Assembly: GCF_963678635.1 (NCBI RefSeq)
Contig: NW_026971064.1
Coordinates: 1-21,144 of the forward strand
Direction of reading: 5' to 3'
From: Symsagittifera roscoffensis
Taxonomy: Eukaryota; Xenacoelomorpha; Acoela; Convolutidae
DNA length: 21,144 nt
Position numbers and translations under genes: made by a program. Numbering within the stretch: position 1 is the first letter of the stretch; each line of letters opens with the position of its first letter. Below, piece after piece: positions 1 through 10,006 of the stretch. The notes under the pieces are model-generated. The model was given only the letters and a program-made list of their open reading frames with translations. It was not told the origin of the DNA and ran no database searches.

Positions 1-90
1 CTATCCGGCCGAAAATAAGATAGCGTGACGAGCAGACGGTGTACCCTATCCGAAATTACTCTATGAGTTATACACTCCAGTCCTAACTCA
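1..90 (+). repeat. 3' end of 5' LTR (U5 terminus)
   Basis: This segment matches 19523-19612 exactly. It ends in AACTCA, so the LTR closes with the usual CA, two bases before a TGG that could start the primer-binding site. The repeat starts at base 1, so the rest of the 5' LTR (U3, R and part of U5) lies outside the window. The shared base T at 91 and 19613 is probably chance, or part of the target site on the 3' side. Confidence 0.92.
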
Positions 91-92
91 TC

Positions 93-115
93 TGGTGCGA
101 CCATAAGTCTCGAAC
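93..115 (+). other. Candidate tRNA primer-binding site
   Basis: TGGTGCGACC begins two bases after the LTR terminal CA. TGG is the complement of the CCA end that all mature tRNAs carry, and this position is standard for minus-strand priming. The reverse complement further along reads GTTCGAG, like a TpsiC loop, but it sits one base too close to the CCA end for a normal tRNA. I could not assign the tRNA. The first 10 bases are the safest part; the T-loop-like extension is inference. Confidence 0.6.
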
Positions 116-1341
116 AAGACCTTAATAGCTTAGAATTAACCAAAATAGATTAGAAATTAGACAAAAACATTTACAAAATGTTATACGACAATAATTTAAT
201 CGAAATGTCTCTACGACTCAATAGATCAGAGCCAATATTCCGAACCATAACAGAACTACCCGGAATTGGAAGAAGACCTCGAACCAAAGACGACATACGA
301 CAAAGTAGAAACTTGCCATATAGTTATATGATAGTTCGGCAAAAGCCAGAACAAACTTTTATATTTAGAATACTACTAGCAATGAATTTAGATTTTCATT
401 TGCAAACATAAAACCTTGAAGTTAATCTTCAAAATCATTTCAGGCGCTAAACAAAATTATTAATATACAATAACGATTGATAAAAAGATCTAAGATCGTT
501 TTCCTAAAATTCTGCAGTAATATACAAAACATGTTTGATATATTTATTGAAAAATAAAAATAAAAATTAGTAGCATGACAATAAATGGTTAGTAATCATA
601 AATCATCCTGTTGTTCCAGCTCCATCACCTAAAACATAACAGCAATCATAAACCCACTAATATCATCAAAACACTAAATCTTTCCTTTACACACATTTAA
701 AATTTTATTAAAATTTAAATTCACTTAATTTTAAAACCAGATCATCAAGGCTTATCCTTGGATCTTAAATCATTTTCTACTTAATTAAATTTCAAATTTG
801 ATCATCAAGGCCTATCCTTGGATCAAACAGAACAACTTTGTTCTCCCCCACCCACTTAATTAGTGTCTAACGACCTCAAACGTCGATTCACTACCCAACC
901 CTTTCTAAAGACCTAAGACTAATAGAAATTTTTAAACAAAACTAATCATTCAAATTAGGATAAACAGTGAAGAACTTCGGTTATTCATCCTTCACTTGAC
1001 CCCCCCTCTTACCAGACCCAGGATAAATCTTAGACTTAGTAAGTTTAAAATAGTATCTAACGAACTACTCGCGTTCTAATTATACCTGAACCTTGTGGAT
1101 CGATTTACTATTCTCCAACCCTTGAACACAATCACTACCCCTAAGTAAGATTAAGTAAGTTAACACCTTAACTTATACTAGCCACGAGAAAGTAAAAAAT
1201 CATTCTTCGGAATCGATATACTTTTCTCTCCAACCCTGAACAAATAGACCCAGGTTAAGCTAACCAAAAAATCGTAAGAACTAACAGTTTAAGAAAATAG
1301 AAATCATTTAACAACCCTTTGCATCCGTCATTCTAAACCTT
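116..1341 (+). promoter_or_regulatory. Long 5' leader with repeats, hairpins and possible splice donors
   Basis: This is about 1.2 kb of non-coding leader, long for a Ty3/gypsy element. It contains a pair of 25 bp repeats (740 and 800) and degenerate repeated phrases: AGACCCAGG at 1014 and 1246, CTCCAACCCT(T)GAAC at 1113 and 1228, and a TCTAACGA phrase near 864 and 1056. A GTGAAG/CTTCAC hairpin lies near 967-996. Possible 5' splice sites GTAAGT occur at 1039 and 1155. An ATG-started frame of 77 codons (178-411) is present, but nothing about it looks like a known protein. Packaging, translation and splicing control are plausible roles, inferred from position only. Confidence 0.5.
740..824 (+). 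repeat. Two-copy 25 bp repeat with hairpin potential, 60 bp period
   Basis: GATCATCAAGG followed by (C)TTAT or (C)CTAT and CCTTGGATC occurs at 740-764 and 800-824, with one difference between the copies. Each copy can fold, with AAGG pairing to CCTT and flanking GATC bases. The preceding ACTTAATT phrase is also shared, so the unit is probably a 60 bp tandem repeat that has diverged in its spacer. Confidence 0.8.
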
Positions 1342-1809
1342 ATGTCATTTAAAAACCTAGGAAATAAACAAACAATCGTTTTACACAATTGTGAAATAGA
1401 TAACAAAAAATACGACCTTGTAATCATACCTCATACACAAACAGTTGGATACATTCGAACAAAACGACAAACATTAAAGAGAAAAATAATAACGAAACAA
1501 AGACAAATAACACGAAAAAGATTTTCAAAAAATCGAAACGCATTTTCAGAATCAGAAACCAACAGTTTAGACGAACTTTACAAACTAAAAGAATCAATAG
1601 ATAAAAATTGCCCAATTCACGATCAATTATATTTTTCTGACTCAGAAACAACTTCAAATTCATCAAAAAGAGGAAAAAGAAGAATAAAAAAGCAGTATAA
1701 ACACAAACCAGTACATTTATACAATTGGAATCAACCAATTAGACACATTGATAATTACATATTAACAGTCATCGAACGAAAAAATGAGCTCAACGCACAC
1801 CCCAGGTGA
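1342..1809 (+). CDS. Small basic ORF upstream of gag (unrecognised accessory protein)
   Basis: This 155-codon ORF starts at an ATG and ends with a TGA lying 26 bases inside the gag-pol ORF. The product is rich in Lys and Arg, with basic clusters near residues 41-64 and 110-120 (SKRGKRRIKK) that could bind nucleic acid or act as nuclear-localisation signals. Acidic Ser/Glu/Asp stretches separate them (SESETNS, SDSETTS). I recognise no family. Gag-pol lies in the +1 frame relative to this ORF, so a canonical -1 slip cannot join them; reinitiation or leaky scanning at the gag ATG is more likely. It could be a complex-retrovirus-like regulatory protein or a detached part of Gag. It may also be a fortuitous ORF, but 155 codons in such AT-rich DNA argues for selection. 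Confidence 0.6.
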   Translation: MSFKNLGNKQTIVLHNCEIDNKKYDLVIIPHTQTVGYIRTKRQTLKRKIITKQRQITRKRFSKNRNAFSESETNSLDELYKLKESIDKNCPIHDQLYFSDSETTSNSSKRGKRRIKKQYKHKPVHLYNWNQPIRHIDNYILTVIERKNELNAHPR

Positions 1810-4800
1810 AGAAAGTCCAGATGATGATGAAATCTTTCCTTTTATAATAGATGCAGATACCGATAGAGGACAACATATATTTTGCAAAAATTTACTATTA
1901 AATTTATTTGAACCCGGAATCAGCCCATGTAAAACAGAGTTCCCAGATGTAAAAATCAAAAGACAAATCATAGACCACTACTTAAAAGATATATGCAACA
2001 TAACACAACAGTATGGAATCTACTCCATAGAATTCACCTCACCAAACCATAATAATAAAAAATATACAATTCAAACAGACGACCTTGATTTAGAATTTTC
2101 AAAAGTTTTTTCAGAATATATAAAAAGCATCCAATATCAAAACTCACAAAGAGCAAACTCCATTTTCACCAATGAAGTTTTCGCAATAATATATAGTTAT
2201 ATCTCGATATTAGAAAACGAAATCCCAATAACAAATGTCTCACCGACAGAAACATCTAAACATTTAAGAGTACGACATGAAATCACACTACTCTCTAGTT
2301 ATTTAAACATCATTAAAGAAAATTTCACGAAAGACGACGTTTCACAACATACAAAACACGATCTACAAAAAATTTTGGCATGGTTCATAATAGATAATTT
2401 CACACACAATATTGATTTAATTGCACAAGCAAGAAAAAATTTTAGACCACAAAACTCGAACGATGATACCGCTATCACAGAACAATCAGATTATGTTTGG
2501 GACCCCGAATGGTCTCATCCCGCATTTATAAGCTTCCCACAATCAATCTCAAGTCAAGCAATAAGTACAATATCTTACATAAGAGATTATGTAAAAGTAA
2601 TACCATTAACCATTGATGCAACACCATTAAACTATAATACATTTTTGCCCGATACACAAAATAATAGTTTAAACTCTACAGTCATACACCATGAAAACCT
2701 CAATGGAACTAGGAATCTTACTCAACAAGATATCCAGACACCATCACACTTCATAAATGAAGAAATTGTACACACAACAACTACACAACAAAGTATTTCA
2801 CCAATACGCCCAAATTTAACAACACCAAGAAATACAAATCCTTCACAAACACAGGTAACCTTACAATCAACCGTTAAACCTTCGGTTGCCCCTAAATATT
2901 CACATATGGATTACCAAACATACAGACCCATGACAATACCATCAAAAACACGCAAAACATTCACTAGAAACAACTTTGCAGACCATAATTATAATTATAC
3001 ACATCCATCAAAAACATATAATCAACCACAAAGAAATTTTAACCAATATACAAGACCTCGAAATTGGGATAACCCAATGACCCAACCTAATTCAATAAAT
3101 TTCCAAACAAATCCTCCACAGGATCACAGTGAAAATTACCCATTTTTTCAACAAAATAAAAATAAAAAACAGACATCTTATCAAATGGATTATTTATCCT
3201 CAGATGATGATTTCTTACAACCAGATATATTTGCACCAAATACTCAAGAATATCGTAGACAAGGAATACAGAGAACACGTACAAATCATAGAAATTTTTC
3301 TCCACAACCAATAGATGCACAACATCAACAACCAATTCAACAACAAAATCTAATTAATACACAATCTTTTCAACCAATTCAACAACAAAATCCAATGACT
3401 GCACACTCGTATCAACCATCACAAATGCAAAATGAAATACCACTCCCATATTATCTCCAACAACATGAAATAACAAGAAACCAACTTTCAAATTTTTCTC
3501 AAATGCCAAACGCAGCAGAATCATTACAAATGACAATGAATCCATACCTTATGGGTGGATCATCAATAACATCAAACAAACCTTTAATGGTTTTCACAGG
3601 AACAGACCCTGAATACTCTGTAGAAGATTATTTAAATGCAGTAACAGCAAACCTGATTTTAAATATTGGACCTGAACCAATTAATACGCCACTACATCAA
3701 AATTGGATACATCGACGCACAGCGTTAATACAAACAACCTTAGATGGCGCAGCCCAAAAATGGTTTTCAGTACTACCTCTAGAAATAAAATCAAACTGGA
3801 AAAGATTTACACAAGAATTTTCAAAAATGTTTGACTCCGAAAGAAACAAACAACAACAAAGAGTTTTATGTAATGAAATTCGCAGATTACCAAACGAAAC
3901 CATCAAGCAAATAGCAGTACGAATCGAAACACTAGTTCGAAAAGCATATTCACTAAATTCGCACGACTATAAAAACACAAAGATGACAGAAATCTTAATG
4001 ATGACCTTAACACCACAATTAAGGAAAATAGCAATAAAAAAGAGAGCATCCCATCCTTCTTCAATTCGAGAACCCGATTTAGATTTTCGAAAACTAGTAG
4101 ACAAATTAGAACAAGCAGAAATCACGATGAAACTAGAAGAAACGGAAAATCTGAAACTACAATACGTTAACAGAATTGAAACGACTCCCACTAATATTAA
4201 TAATATACGAGAATCAGAGACAGACCTCGTTGAAAAAATCACTGAAATACTCAATATTTACGAAAAGAACCCAAACTTCAAAGGCAAACCATCTTTCAAA
4301 AAATGGTGTAATTATTGCCGACGCTACGGACATAGTATTTCCGAATGTAGACAAAAACAGCAAGACAATCAAAATAAACCTCAAAAATACAAAGAACCAA
4401 ATAAATCATTCTATCAATACATGAAAAAAGATCAAAATCTACCGAACAAAACAGTCCACAGCAATAACAGTTCAGGAAAACCACTCCCGAACAATACAAA
4501 CTATACAAGAAATCAATCACCATATAACTCAAGTTATAGAGGAAGATCACCAGAACGAAGAAACACGTATAATTCATCACAAAACCACTACAATAGACCA
4601 AATAGTCGAAATAACTACTCCAGATCAAATTCAAATACACAACGATTTGTTTCTAGATCTAATTCCCAATCAAGAAATAACTACTATCCAAACAACCAAT
4701 CACGAAATTCATCATACAATAGGAATAGAAACTACTCCTATAATCGAAATAGAAGTTATTCAAACAACCGAAACCAGAATTACCCGAACAATCGATCAAG

Positions 4801-7800
4801 GAATAACTCATATAATAGATCGAACTATAACAGACCAAACAATAATTACCAAAACAGATCGCGAAATAATTCACAAAATCGACACTCAAGTTATAATAAT
4901 CGTTATAGAAATTATTCCCAATCACCACACCGGAATAATAATAATTATAATAATTCTAGTAATCGCCACAGAAGTAGTACACCTAAACATCAAAGACAAA
5001 TTAATCAAGTACAGTCTAATCCAGAAACAACATCAGACCCTCCAGGTATTGATGACACAGTAACTGATACGTTACAACTCAATCAAATAAACTGTACATC
5101 ATCAGATTCAGAAAGTGATACAGAAAACACTCTTTCTATCAATATGATAAAAGTCGAAAATGACTATGAATCTGTCATATATGAAGAACCATTTTCATCA
5201 CACATATATGAAAATCAATCAGAATTTCTTCAAAATTATTACACTACACCCATAAATTCCACACCAACGACGCAAGAAACAAATGAGATTAACACTACAA
5301 ACCAAACCAATAAAACTACCAAAACAAAATGCTTGAATACAAACCACATTTATCAAAATATACAAAAAGAACAACCCAAAGAAAAAATTTGGACAATACC
5401 ATTTCTCTTAGAAAGCCCAAGAAATAAAGAATTTCAACCACCAGACCTTGAAATAGATTTTTTAATTGATTCAGGAGCAGAATCAAACATAATAAACATC
5501 CCCACATGGAATGAAATAAAAACCTTACACCCAAAGCTAACACCTCTTGAAACCTCCAGCAAACTAGCAACAGCACAAGGATCAACATTGATAAACTACG
5601 GAAAAATTCAATTATTTCTCCTCCCCACCAGAACAATGGAACAAAGCAAAATTTTAAATAAACCATTTAAACAAATATTCCATATCACTGACATTAAATA
5701 TAATATCATTGGAATACCATTTATTTCGAAGTATATACCGACAATTAACATCCTAAACAGTAAAATATTAATCAAAGATAAATATACAAAAACAAAAGAA
5801 ACATCCTTAACATTTTTTCAAAGATTAAATAAACAACCACCATTCTTTTCAAAATTCTACCCGATATTTAACCAACAAAGAAAACACTTAAAACCACTAT
5901 CAGGAAATATCTATAATTTTTCAATCAAACAAGTTCACCAATATGATAAAGAGCAAAACAAACAAAAATTTTATATGTCAGATTTTGAATTCAAACCTAT
6001 TCACAAATTTTTCAAAATCACAATCTCATCCATAAAATATTTGAAAAATTCGAATTCCGATATCATTTCCTTACATGTCTATAACAACACACCTTACCAA
6101 GTAACATTACCTTTAGGACTTTTAGGATATTGTGAAACCAACGCTACAATATCACCAATACACGAAAAAGCCTATCGCGTAAATAATATACTCCAATTAC
6201 TAGATATTTGCCAATCTACAATTCTTAATGAAGAATTATCTATAAATAATATAATAAGTAACGAAAACAGAAATACGGATTATTTCACAAAAACTCCATA
6301 TTTCAAACCTACATTCAACATAAGTAACTACACAGAGGACCAACAGAAATTTTTAACAATGTTTAATTTCCAACATTCACAAATAACACAAGACGAATTT
6401 GAAAAGTTAGCCAAACAGCTAATTAAATATTCATCAGTCTATGCAACATCAAAATTCGATGTTGGAAAAATCAGTTCATCACTACATCTCCCGTTAAAAC
6501 CAGACGCAGTTTTCAAAAAACAAAGAGCAAGTAAAGTACCAATTCACTTACATGATAAAGTAAACAGATTACTAGATATTTTAGAACAATACAACATTAT
6601 ATCACCAGTAAACAAAGAAGAACAACCAAAAGGCAACACATTCATCAACCCCGTTATCATTCTAGCTAAAGGAGAATCATTAAAAATCGTTCTCGATGCT
6701 AGATACCTCAATTCACTTATAGATGAATCAAAATGTAATTGGCCCATTGAACCAATACAAGTTATTTTAACAAAAATAAACGGCAAATACTTTACAACCG
6801 CCGATATGAATAGTGCATACAATCAAATGCCACTAGATGAACAATCACGACGTTTAACACAATTTGTTATCGGAAACCAACAATATGAATTCAACCGCTT
6901 ATTCTATGGAATATCCATAGGACCAGCAGCATTTTCAGCTTTTATGAGCAAAATTTTTAGACCACTAATACTCAAGAAAAACGCAATCACCTATTTAGAC
7001 GATGTTTTTATGCAATCACAAACAAAAGACGAAATGTTCAATGTTTTAGAAAAATATCACCAAATACTTCAGAACGAAAATCTGAAGGCCGCCCCCGATA
7101 AATCACACTTCTTTTTGACAAGAGTTAAATTCTTAGGACATAATATAGAAAGAAAAACAATCACTCCATTAAAATCACGCATTGACGCTATTCAAAAACT
7201 TCAACCACCAACAAATAAAAAGAAAATCCAAGAATTTCTTGGAATGTTAAACTTTTTAAGTAAATATGTCTATAAAATGCAATTATATCTACGACCATTT
7301 TATAACATCCTTAGACAACAAAATAATTTTGAATGGAACACCGAACATCAAACACGATTTGAAGAAATAAAGAAACTTTTAACTGAACAAATTTCAAACA
7401 CAATTCCAGATTCAAATCAACCATTTTATGCAATGTGCGATGCTTCGAACTTTGGCATCGGTGCAGCACTATTACAATCACATAATGGTACAAATAAAAT
7501 GAACCTCATATCAGCAAATTCTCGATTATTCACTCAAGCAGAGCTACGACTCTCAACTCTGATGAGAGAATGTACAGCCATAATATATACACTGACAGAA
7601 TATGAATTTCTGATACTTGGATCAAAACATCCAACAGTTCTATTCACAGACCATAAACCAATCATCTTTCTTTTTACACAAAAATCTAACCCAAACCACC
7701 GAGTTTACAGATTTCAACTAATTCTAATGAAATTTCCAAACTTACATATAGTTTGGACTGCAGGAAAAAATCTTGCATTACCAGACACCTTAAGTCGAAA

Positions 7801-10006
7801 TACACCACCTGAATTACTTACACGAAAAACGACAGTTGAAATACCCAAAAACATAAAATTCTACCTTGCAGAAAACGAAACATCACCCCGATTGGAATGC
7901 AAATATGCAGTAAAAACTGATAGTGAACAATCACAAATAAATAATTTACAACATTTCCCACTTTATTTAGATTGTCAAAATAATCATTATGAAGTTGATT
8001 TACTTGGAACATCAACTTTCAAACCAATCCCATATTCTCAATGGATAAAAAGTAACACCCAACAAAAACGAACAAAACAACACCCACCTAAAAAAGACCA
8101 TTTTCCACTAATTGAAAAAGAAGATTTAACTGATAAAATAAATTTATCAGGACCACAAACAAATGATTCAAAGTACACAATAAATCAAGTTTTTGACCTT
8201 CACGACCCACTTGATACAATACCCTTATCTAAATTCGAAATTGAAAACATTTTTCTCCCTCCAACAGAAACGATTACAATTTCATCACTGAAACAATATC
8301 AAAACCTTGACCCAGTAATTCGACAACTGAAATCATGGCACAAATATAAAACTAAACCTGTCAAGGCAGATTCAACCATTCTAGGAAACAAAACACTCCT
8401 CCGATACTTTCGCAAATTTAACAACACAACAATTAACGAAAATACAGACCTTTTAGAGTATAACCTGAATGAATCTACAGTTCCATGTCTCCCTTTAAGT
8501 ATGATTCTTATAGCTTTTAATATTTCACATACACAAAATATTAAAGGACACTCTGGATCAGAAAAAACATATTCAAATTTTATACAAAATTTTTACTTCC
8601 CAAATGCACCAATTTGGATAAAAGTACTATGCAATGACTGTATAGTATGTCAACTAAACAAACCTTACCCAAATCAAAAACAAATAGCACAAAAACAAGA
8701 TTTTAAAGGACAAAGCTTGTACTTTAACCATCGTATATCATTTGATACCAAAGGACCAATTTCACCCTCATCCGAAGGAAACTCCTACATTATGGTAATT
8801 GTTGACGCATTTACACATTATGTAGCACTTAACCCAGTACCACATTGTAACGCTTATTACGCTTACACAACACTCTATGAACACTGGATAGCAAAATTCG
8901 GACTACCAGAAATTTTAGTCACAGACAACGGTACAGAATTCATAAATAATGAAATTATCACACTATGTCATTTATATAACATTAAACACAAACCACGTAC
9001 ATCTCATGCACCTTGGACAAACGGCTTAGTCGAAGGTATGAACCGTTCATTACAAGAATATCTTAGATGTATCATCAACGGAAATGATACAAAATATACC
9101 GAATGGTCAGCAGATGTAAAATTATTTCCCTTAGCATATAATTCACAAATTACGACAACTTTAGGAATGTCACCATACGAAATGGTTTTTAACCAAAAGC
9201 CACGCAAACCAATAATGTTTACAGCAAATTCTCATAAAAACGCACAAGGTTATTGTCAACCAAATAAAGATTCAATTTGTTATAACCTACCTTTACATAC
9301 ACACGATGAAGATCATTTTCATCACCCACAAATTCTTAAACTAGCCTCCGGTACACACACCGAATGGATTCTAAATAGAGATAAAAAACACAATGAAATT
9401 TATCAAAAAATAACAAAAAAGTTATTACAAAGACAAAACATTAATGAACAAATCAATTCACGTTTTACACCAGCCTCCGATTTAAAAATTGGAACATTTG
9501 TTTTAATACCTAATTTTAATACTCAAAAAGGAATTTCTAAAAAATTACAACCCCTTCGAAAAGGACCATACCAAATAATTGCAAAACCCACTGATGTAAC
9601 ATATAAAATTACCGACTCAAACAAAAAAGAAATCGTTCAACATCGAAACAACCTATTACCTTATTACCCAAAAGAATACGCACTCCGCGAATTAACTCAA
9701 TTATATTCTTTCACAGGATTAAAAATCATTCAAAATGAACCACATCTGAAAAACACAGAACAAAATGATAACCCCACCGAAAATCAAAACACAAAACCAA
9801 CCGCCACCAAAAACAATACACAAAACCATAAAGAATCCCCAAAACAAAGAAAAAATAGAAAAATGACCGAACAAATAATACCCCAAGAACAAATCGACAA
9901 ATCAGAAAATAGAAAAACAACAAGACTCCGAAATCAACCACGTAAAAACTATAAAGTATTCATCCCCCAATCTAAAATTTTAAAGAAAGTAGAATTTCAA
10001 AAGTAA
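1784..10006 (+). CDS. gag-pol: Gag-Pro-Pol polyprotein, Ty3/gypsy type, single 2740-residue ORF
   Basis: This polyprotein supplies the particle proteins and the enzymes for reverse transcription and integration. Residues 1-300 look helical and matrix-like but are unrecognised; 300-590 are Gln/Asn/Pro-rich; about 595-800 resemble the Retrotrans_gag capsid family. A CCHC knuckle sits at C842, C845, H850, C855. Residues about 915-1065 are an Asn/Arg/Ser/Tyr-rich linker. The protease has DSG at 1229-1231. Reverse transcriptase spans about 1590-1790, with D1674 and YLDD at 1737-1740. RNase H spans about 1880-2002, with D1886, E1929, D1956 and D2001. Integrase has H2249, H2256, C2286, C2289 and the triad D2321, D2381, E2417; the last two are separated by 35 residues. 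A GPY motif lies at 2594-2596, then a basic tail. There is no stop or frameshift between gag and pol, and all catalytic residues are present. The usual Ty3/gypsy polyprotein is much shorter, mostly because Gag here is very long. Confidence 0.97.
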   Translation: MSSTHTPGEESPDDDEIFPFIIDADTDRGQHIFCKNLLLNLFEPGISPCKTEFPDVKIKRQIIDHYLKDICNITQQYGIYSIEFTSPNHNNKKYTIQTDDLDLEFSKVFSEYIKSIQYQNSQRANSIFTNEVFAIIYSYISILENEIPITNVSPTETSKHLRVRHEITLLSSYLNIIKENFTKDDVSQHTKHDLQKILAWFIIDNFTHNIDLIAQARKNFRPQNSNDDTAITEQSDYVWDPEWSHPAFISFPQSISSQAISTISYIRDYVKVIPLTIDATPLNYNTFLPDTQNNSLNSTVIHHENLNGTRNLTQQDIQTPSHFINEEIVHTTTTQQSISPIRPNLTTPRNTNPSQTQVTLQSTVKPSVAPKYSHMDYQTYRPMTIPSKTRKTFTRNNFADHNYNYTHPSKTYNQPQRNFNQYTRPRNWDNPMTQPNSINFQTNPPQDHSENYPFFQQNKNKKQTSYQMDYLSSDDDFLQPDIFAPNTQEYRRQGIQRTRTNHRNFSPQPIDAQHQQPIQQQNLINTQSFQPIQQQNPMTAHSYQPSQMQNEIPLPYYLQQHEITRNQLSNFSQMPNAAESLQMTMNPYLMGGSSITSNKPLMVFTGTDPEYSVEDYLNAVTANLILNIGPEPINTPLHQNWIHRRTALIQTTLDGAAQKWFSVLPLEIKSNWKRFTQEFSKMFDSERNKQQQRVLCNEIRRLPNETIKQIAVRIETLVRKAYSLNSHDYKNTKMTEILMMTLTPQLRKIAIKKRASHPSSIREPDLDFRKLVDKLEQAEITMKLEETENLKLQYVNRIETTPTNINNIRESETDLVEKITEILNIYEKNPNFKGKPSFKKWCNYCRRYGHSISECRQKQQDNQNKPQKYKEPNKSFYQYMKKDQNLPNKTVHSNNSSGKPLPNNTNYTRNQSPYNSSYRGRSPERRNTYNSSQNHYNRPNSRNNYSRSNSNTQRFVSRSNSQSRNNYYPNNQSRNSSYNRNRNYSYNRNRSYSNNRNQNYPNNRSRNNSYNRSNYNRPNNNYQNRSRNNSQNRHSSYNNRYRNYSQSPHRNNNNYNNSSNRHRSSTPKHQRQINQVQSNPETTSDPPGIDDTVTDTLQLNQINCTSSDSESDTENTLSINMIKVENDYESVIYEEPFSSHIYENQSEFLQNYYTTPINSTPTTQETNEINTTNQTNKTTKTKCLNTNHIYQNIQKEQPKEKIWTIPFLLESPRNKEFQPPDLEIDFLIDSGAESNIINIPTWNEIKTLHPKLTPLETSSKLATAQGSTLINYGKIQLFLLPTRTMEQSKILNKPFKQIFHITDIKYNIIGIPFISKYIPTINILNSKILIKDKYTKTKETSLTFFQRLNKQPPFFSKFYPIFNQQRKHLKPLSGNIYNFSIKQVHQYDKEQNKQKFYMSDFEFKPIHKFFKITISSIKYLKNSNSDIISLHVYNNTPYQVTLPLGLLGYCETNATISPIHEKAYRVNNILQLLDICQSTILNEELSINNIISNENRNTDYFTKTPYFKPTFNISNYTEDQQKFLTMFNFQHSQITQDEFEKLAKQLIKYSSVYATSKFDVGKISSSLHLPLKPDAVFKKQRASKVPIHLHDKVNRLLDILEQYNIISPVNKEEQPKGNTFINPVIILAKGESLKIVLDARYLNSLIDESKCNWPIEPIQVILTKINGKYFTTADMNSAYNQMPLDEQSRRLTQFVIGNQQYEFNRLFYGISIGPAAFSAFMSKIFRPLILKKNAITYLDDVFMQSQTKDEMFNVLEKYHQILQNENLKAAPDKSHFFLTRVKFLGHNIERKTITPLKSRIDAIQKLQPPTNKKKIQEFLGMLNFLSKYVYKMQLYLRPFYNILRQQNNFEWNTEHQTRFEEIKKLLTEQISNTIPDSNQPFYAMCDASNFGIGAALLQSHNGTNKMNLISANSRLFTQAELRLSTLMRECTAIIYTLTEYEFLILGSKHPTVLFTDHKPIIFLFTQKSNPNHRVYRFQLILMKFPNLHIVWTAGKNLALPDTLSRNTPPELLTRKTTVEIPKNIKFYLAENETSPRLECKYAVKTDSEQSQINNLQHFPLYLDCQNNHYEVDLLGTSTFKPIPYSQWIKSNTQQKRTKQHPPKKDHFPLIEKEDLTDKINLSGPQTNDSKYTINQVFDLHDPLDTIPLSKFEIENIFLPPTETITISSLKQYQNLDPVIRQLKSWHKYKTKPVKADSTILGNKTLLRYFRKFNNTTINENTDLLEYNLNESTVPCLPLSMILIAFNISHTQNIKGHSGSEKTYSNFIQNFYFPNAPIWIKVLCNDCIVCQLNKPYPNQKQIAQKQDFKGQSLYFNHRISFDTKGPISPSSEGNSYIMVIVDAFTHYVALNPVPHCNAYYAYTTLYEHWIAKFGLPEILVTDNGTEFINNEIITLCHLYNIKHKPRTSHAPWTNGLVEGMNRSLQEYLRCIINGNDTKYTEWSADVKLFPLAYNSQITTTLGMSPYEMVFNQKPRKPIMFTANSHKNAQGYCQPNKDSICYNLPLHTHDEDHFHHPQILKLASGTHTEWILNRDKKHNEIYQKITKKLLQRQNINEQINSRFTPASDLKIGTFVLIPNFNTQKGISKKLQPLRKGPYQIIAKPTDVTYKITDSNKKEIVQHRNNLLPYYPKEYALRELTQLYSFTGLKIIQNEPHLKNTEQNDNPTENQNTKPTATKNNTQNHKESPKQRKNRKMTEQIIPQEQIDKSENRKTTRLRNQPRKNYKVFIPQSKILKKVEFQK

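Noticed and set aside
178-411. 77-codon ATG ORF in the leader
   Set aside because: Short, no recognisable features, and located just after the primer-binding site where leaders are normally non-coding. Kept only as part of the leader description.
740-824. CRISPR-like repeat array
   Set aside because: Only two copies with AT-rich non-unique spacing, in a eukaryotic retroelement leader.
1424-1738. Minus-strand hydrophobic ORFs throughout the element
   Set aside because: They are rich in Phe, Leu and Val because the plus strand is A-rich; they sit antisense to supported coding regions.
1776-1790. A AAA AAT heptamer before the gag-pol ATG as a -1 frameshift site
   Set aside because: It is in the correct phase for a slip in the basic ORF, but -1 leads to the wrong frame; gag-pol is in the +1 frame.
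4647-5063. 138-codon plus-strand ORF within gag-pol
   Set aside because: It is an alternate-frame reading of the Asn/Arg/Tyr-rich repeat and consists of Ile/Thr low complexity.
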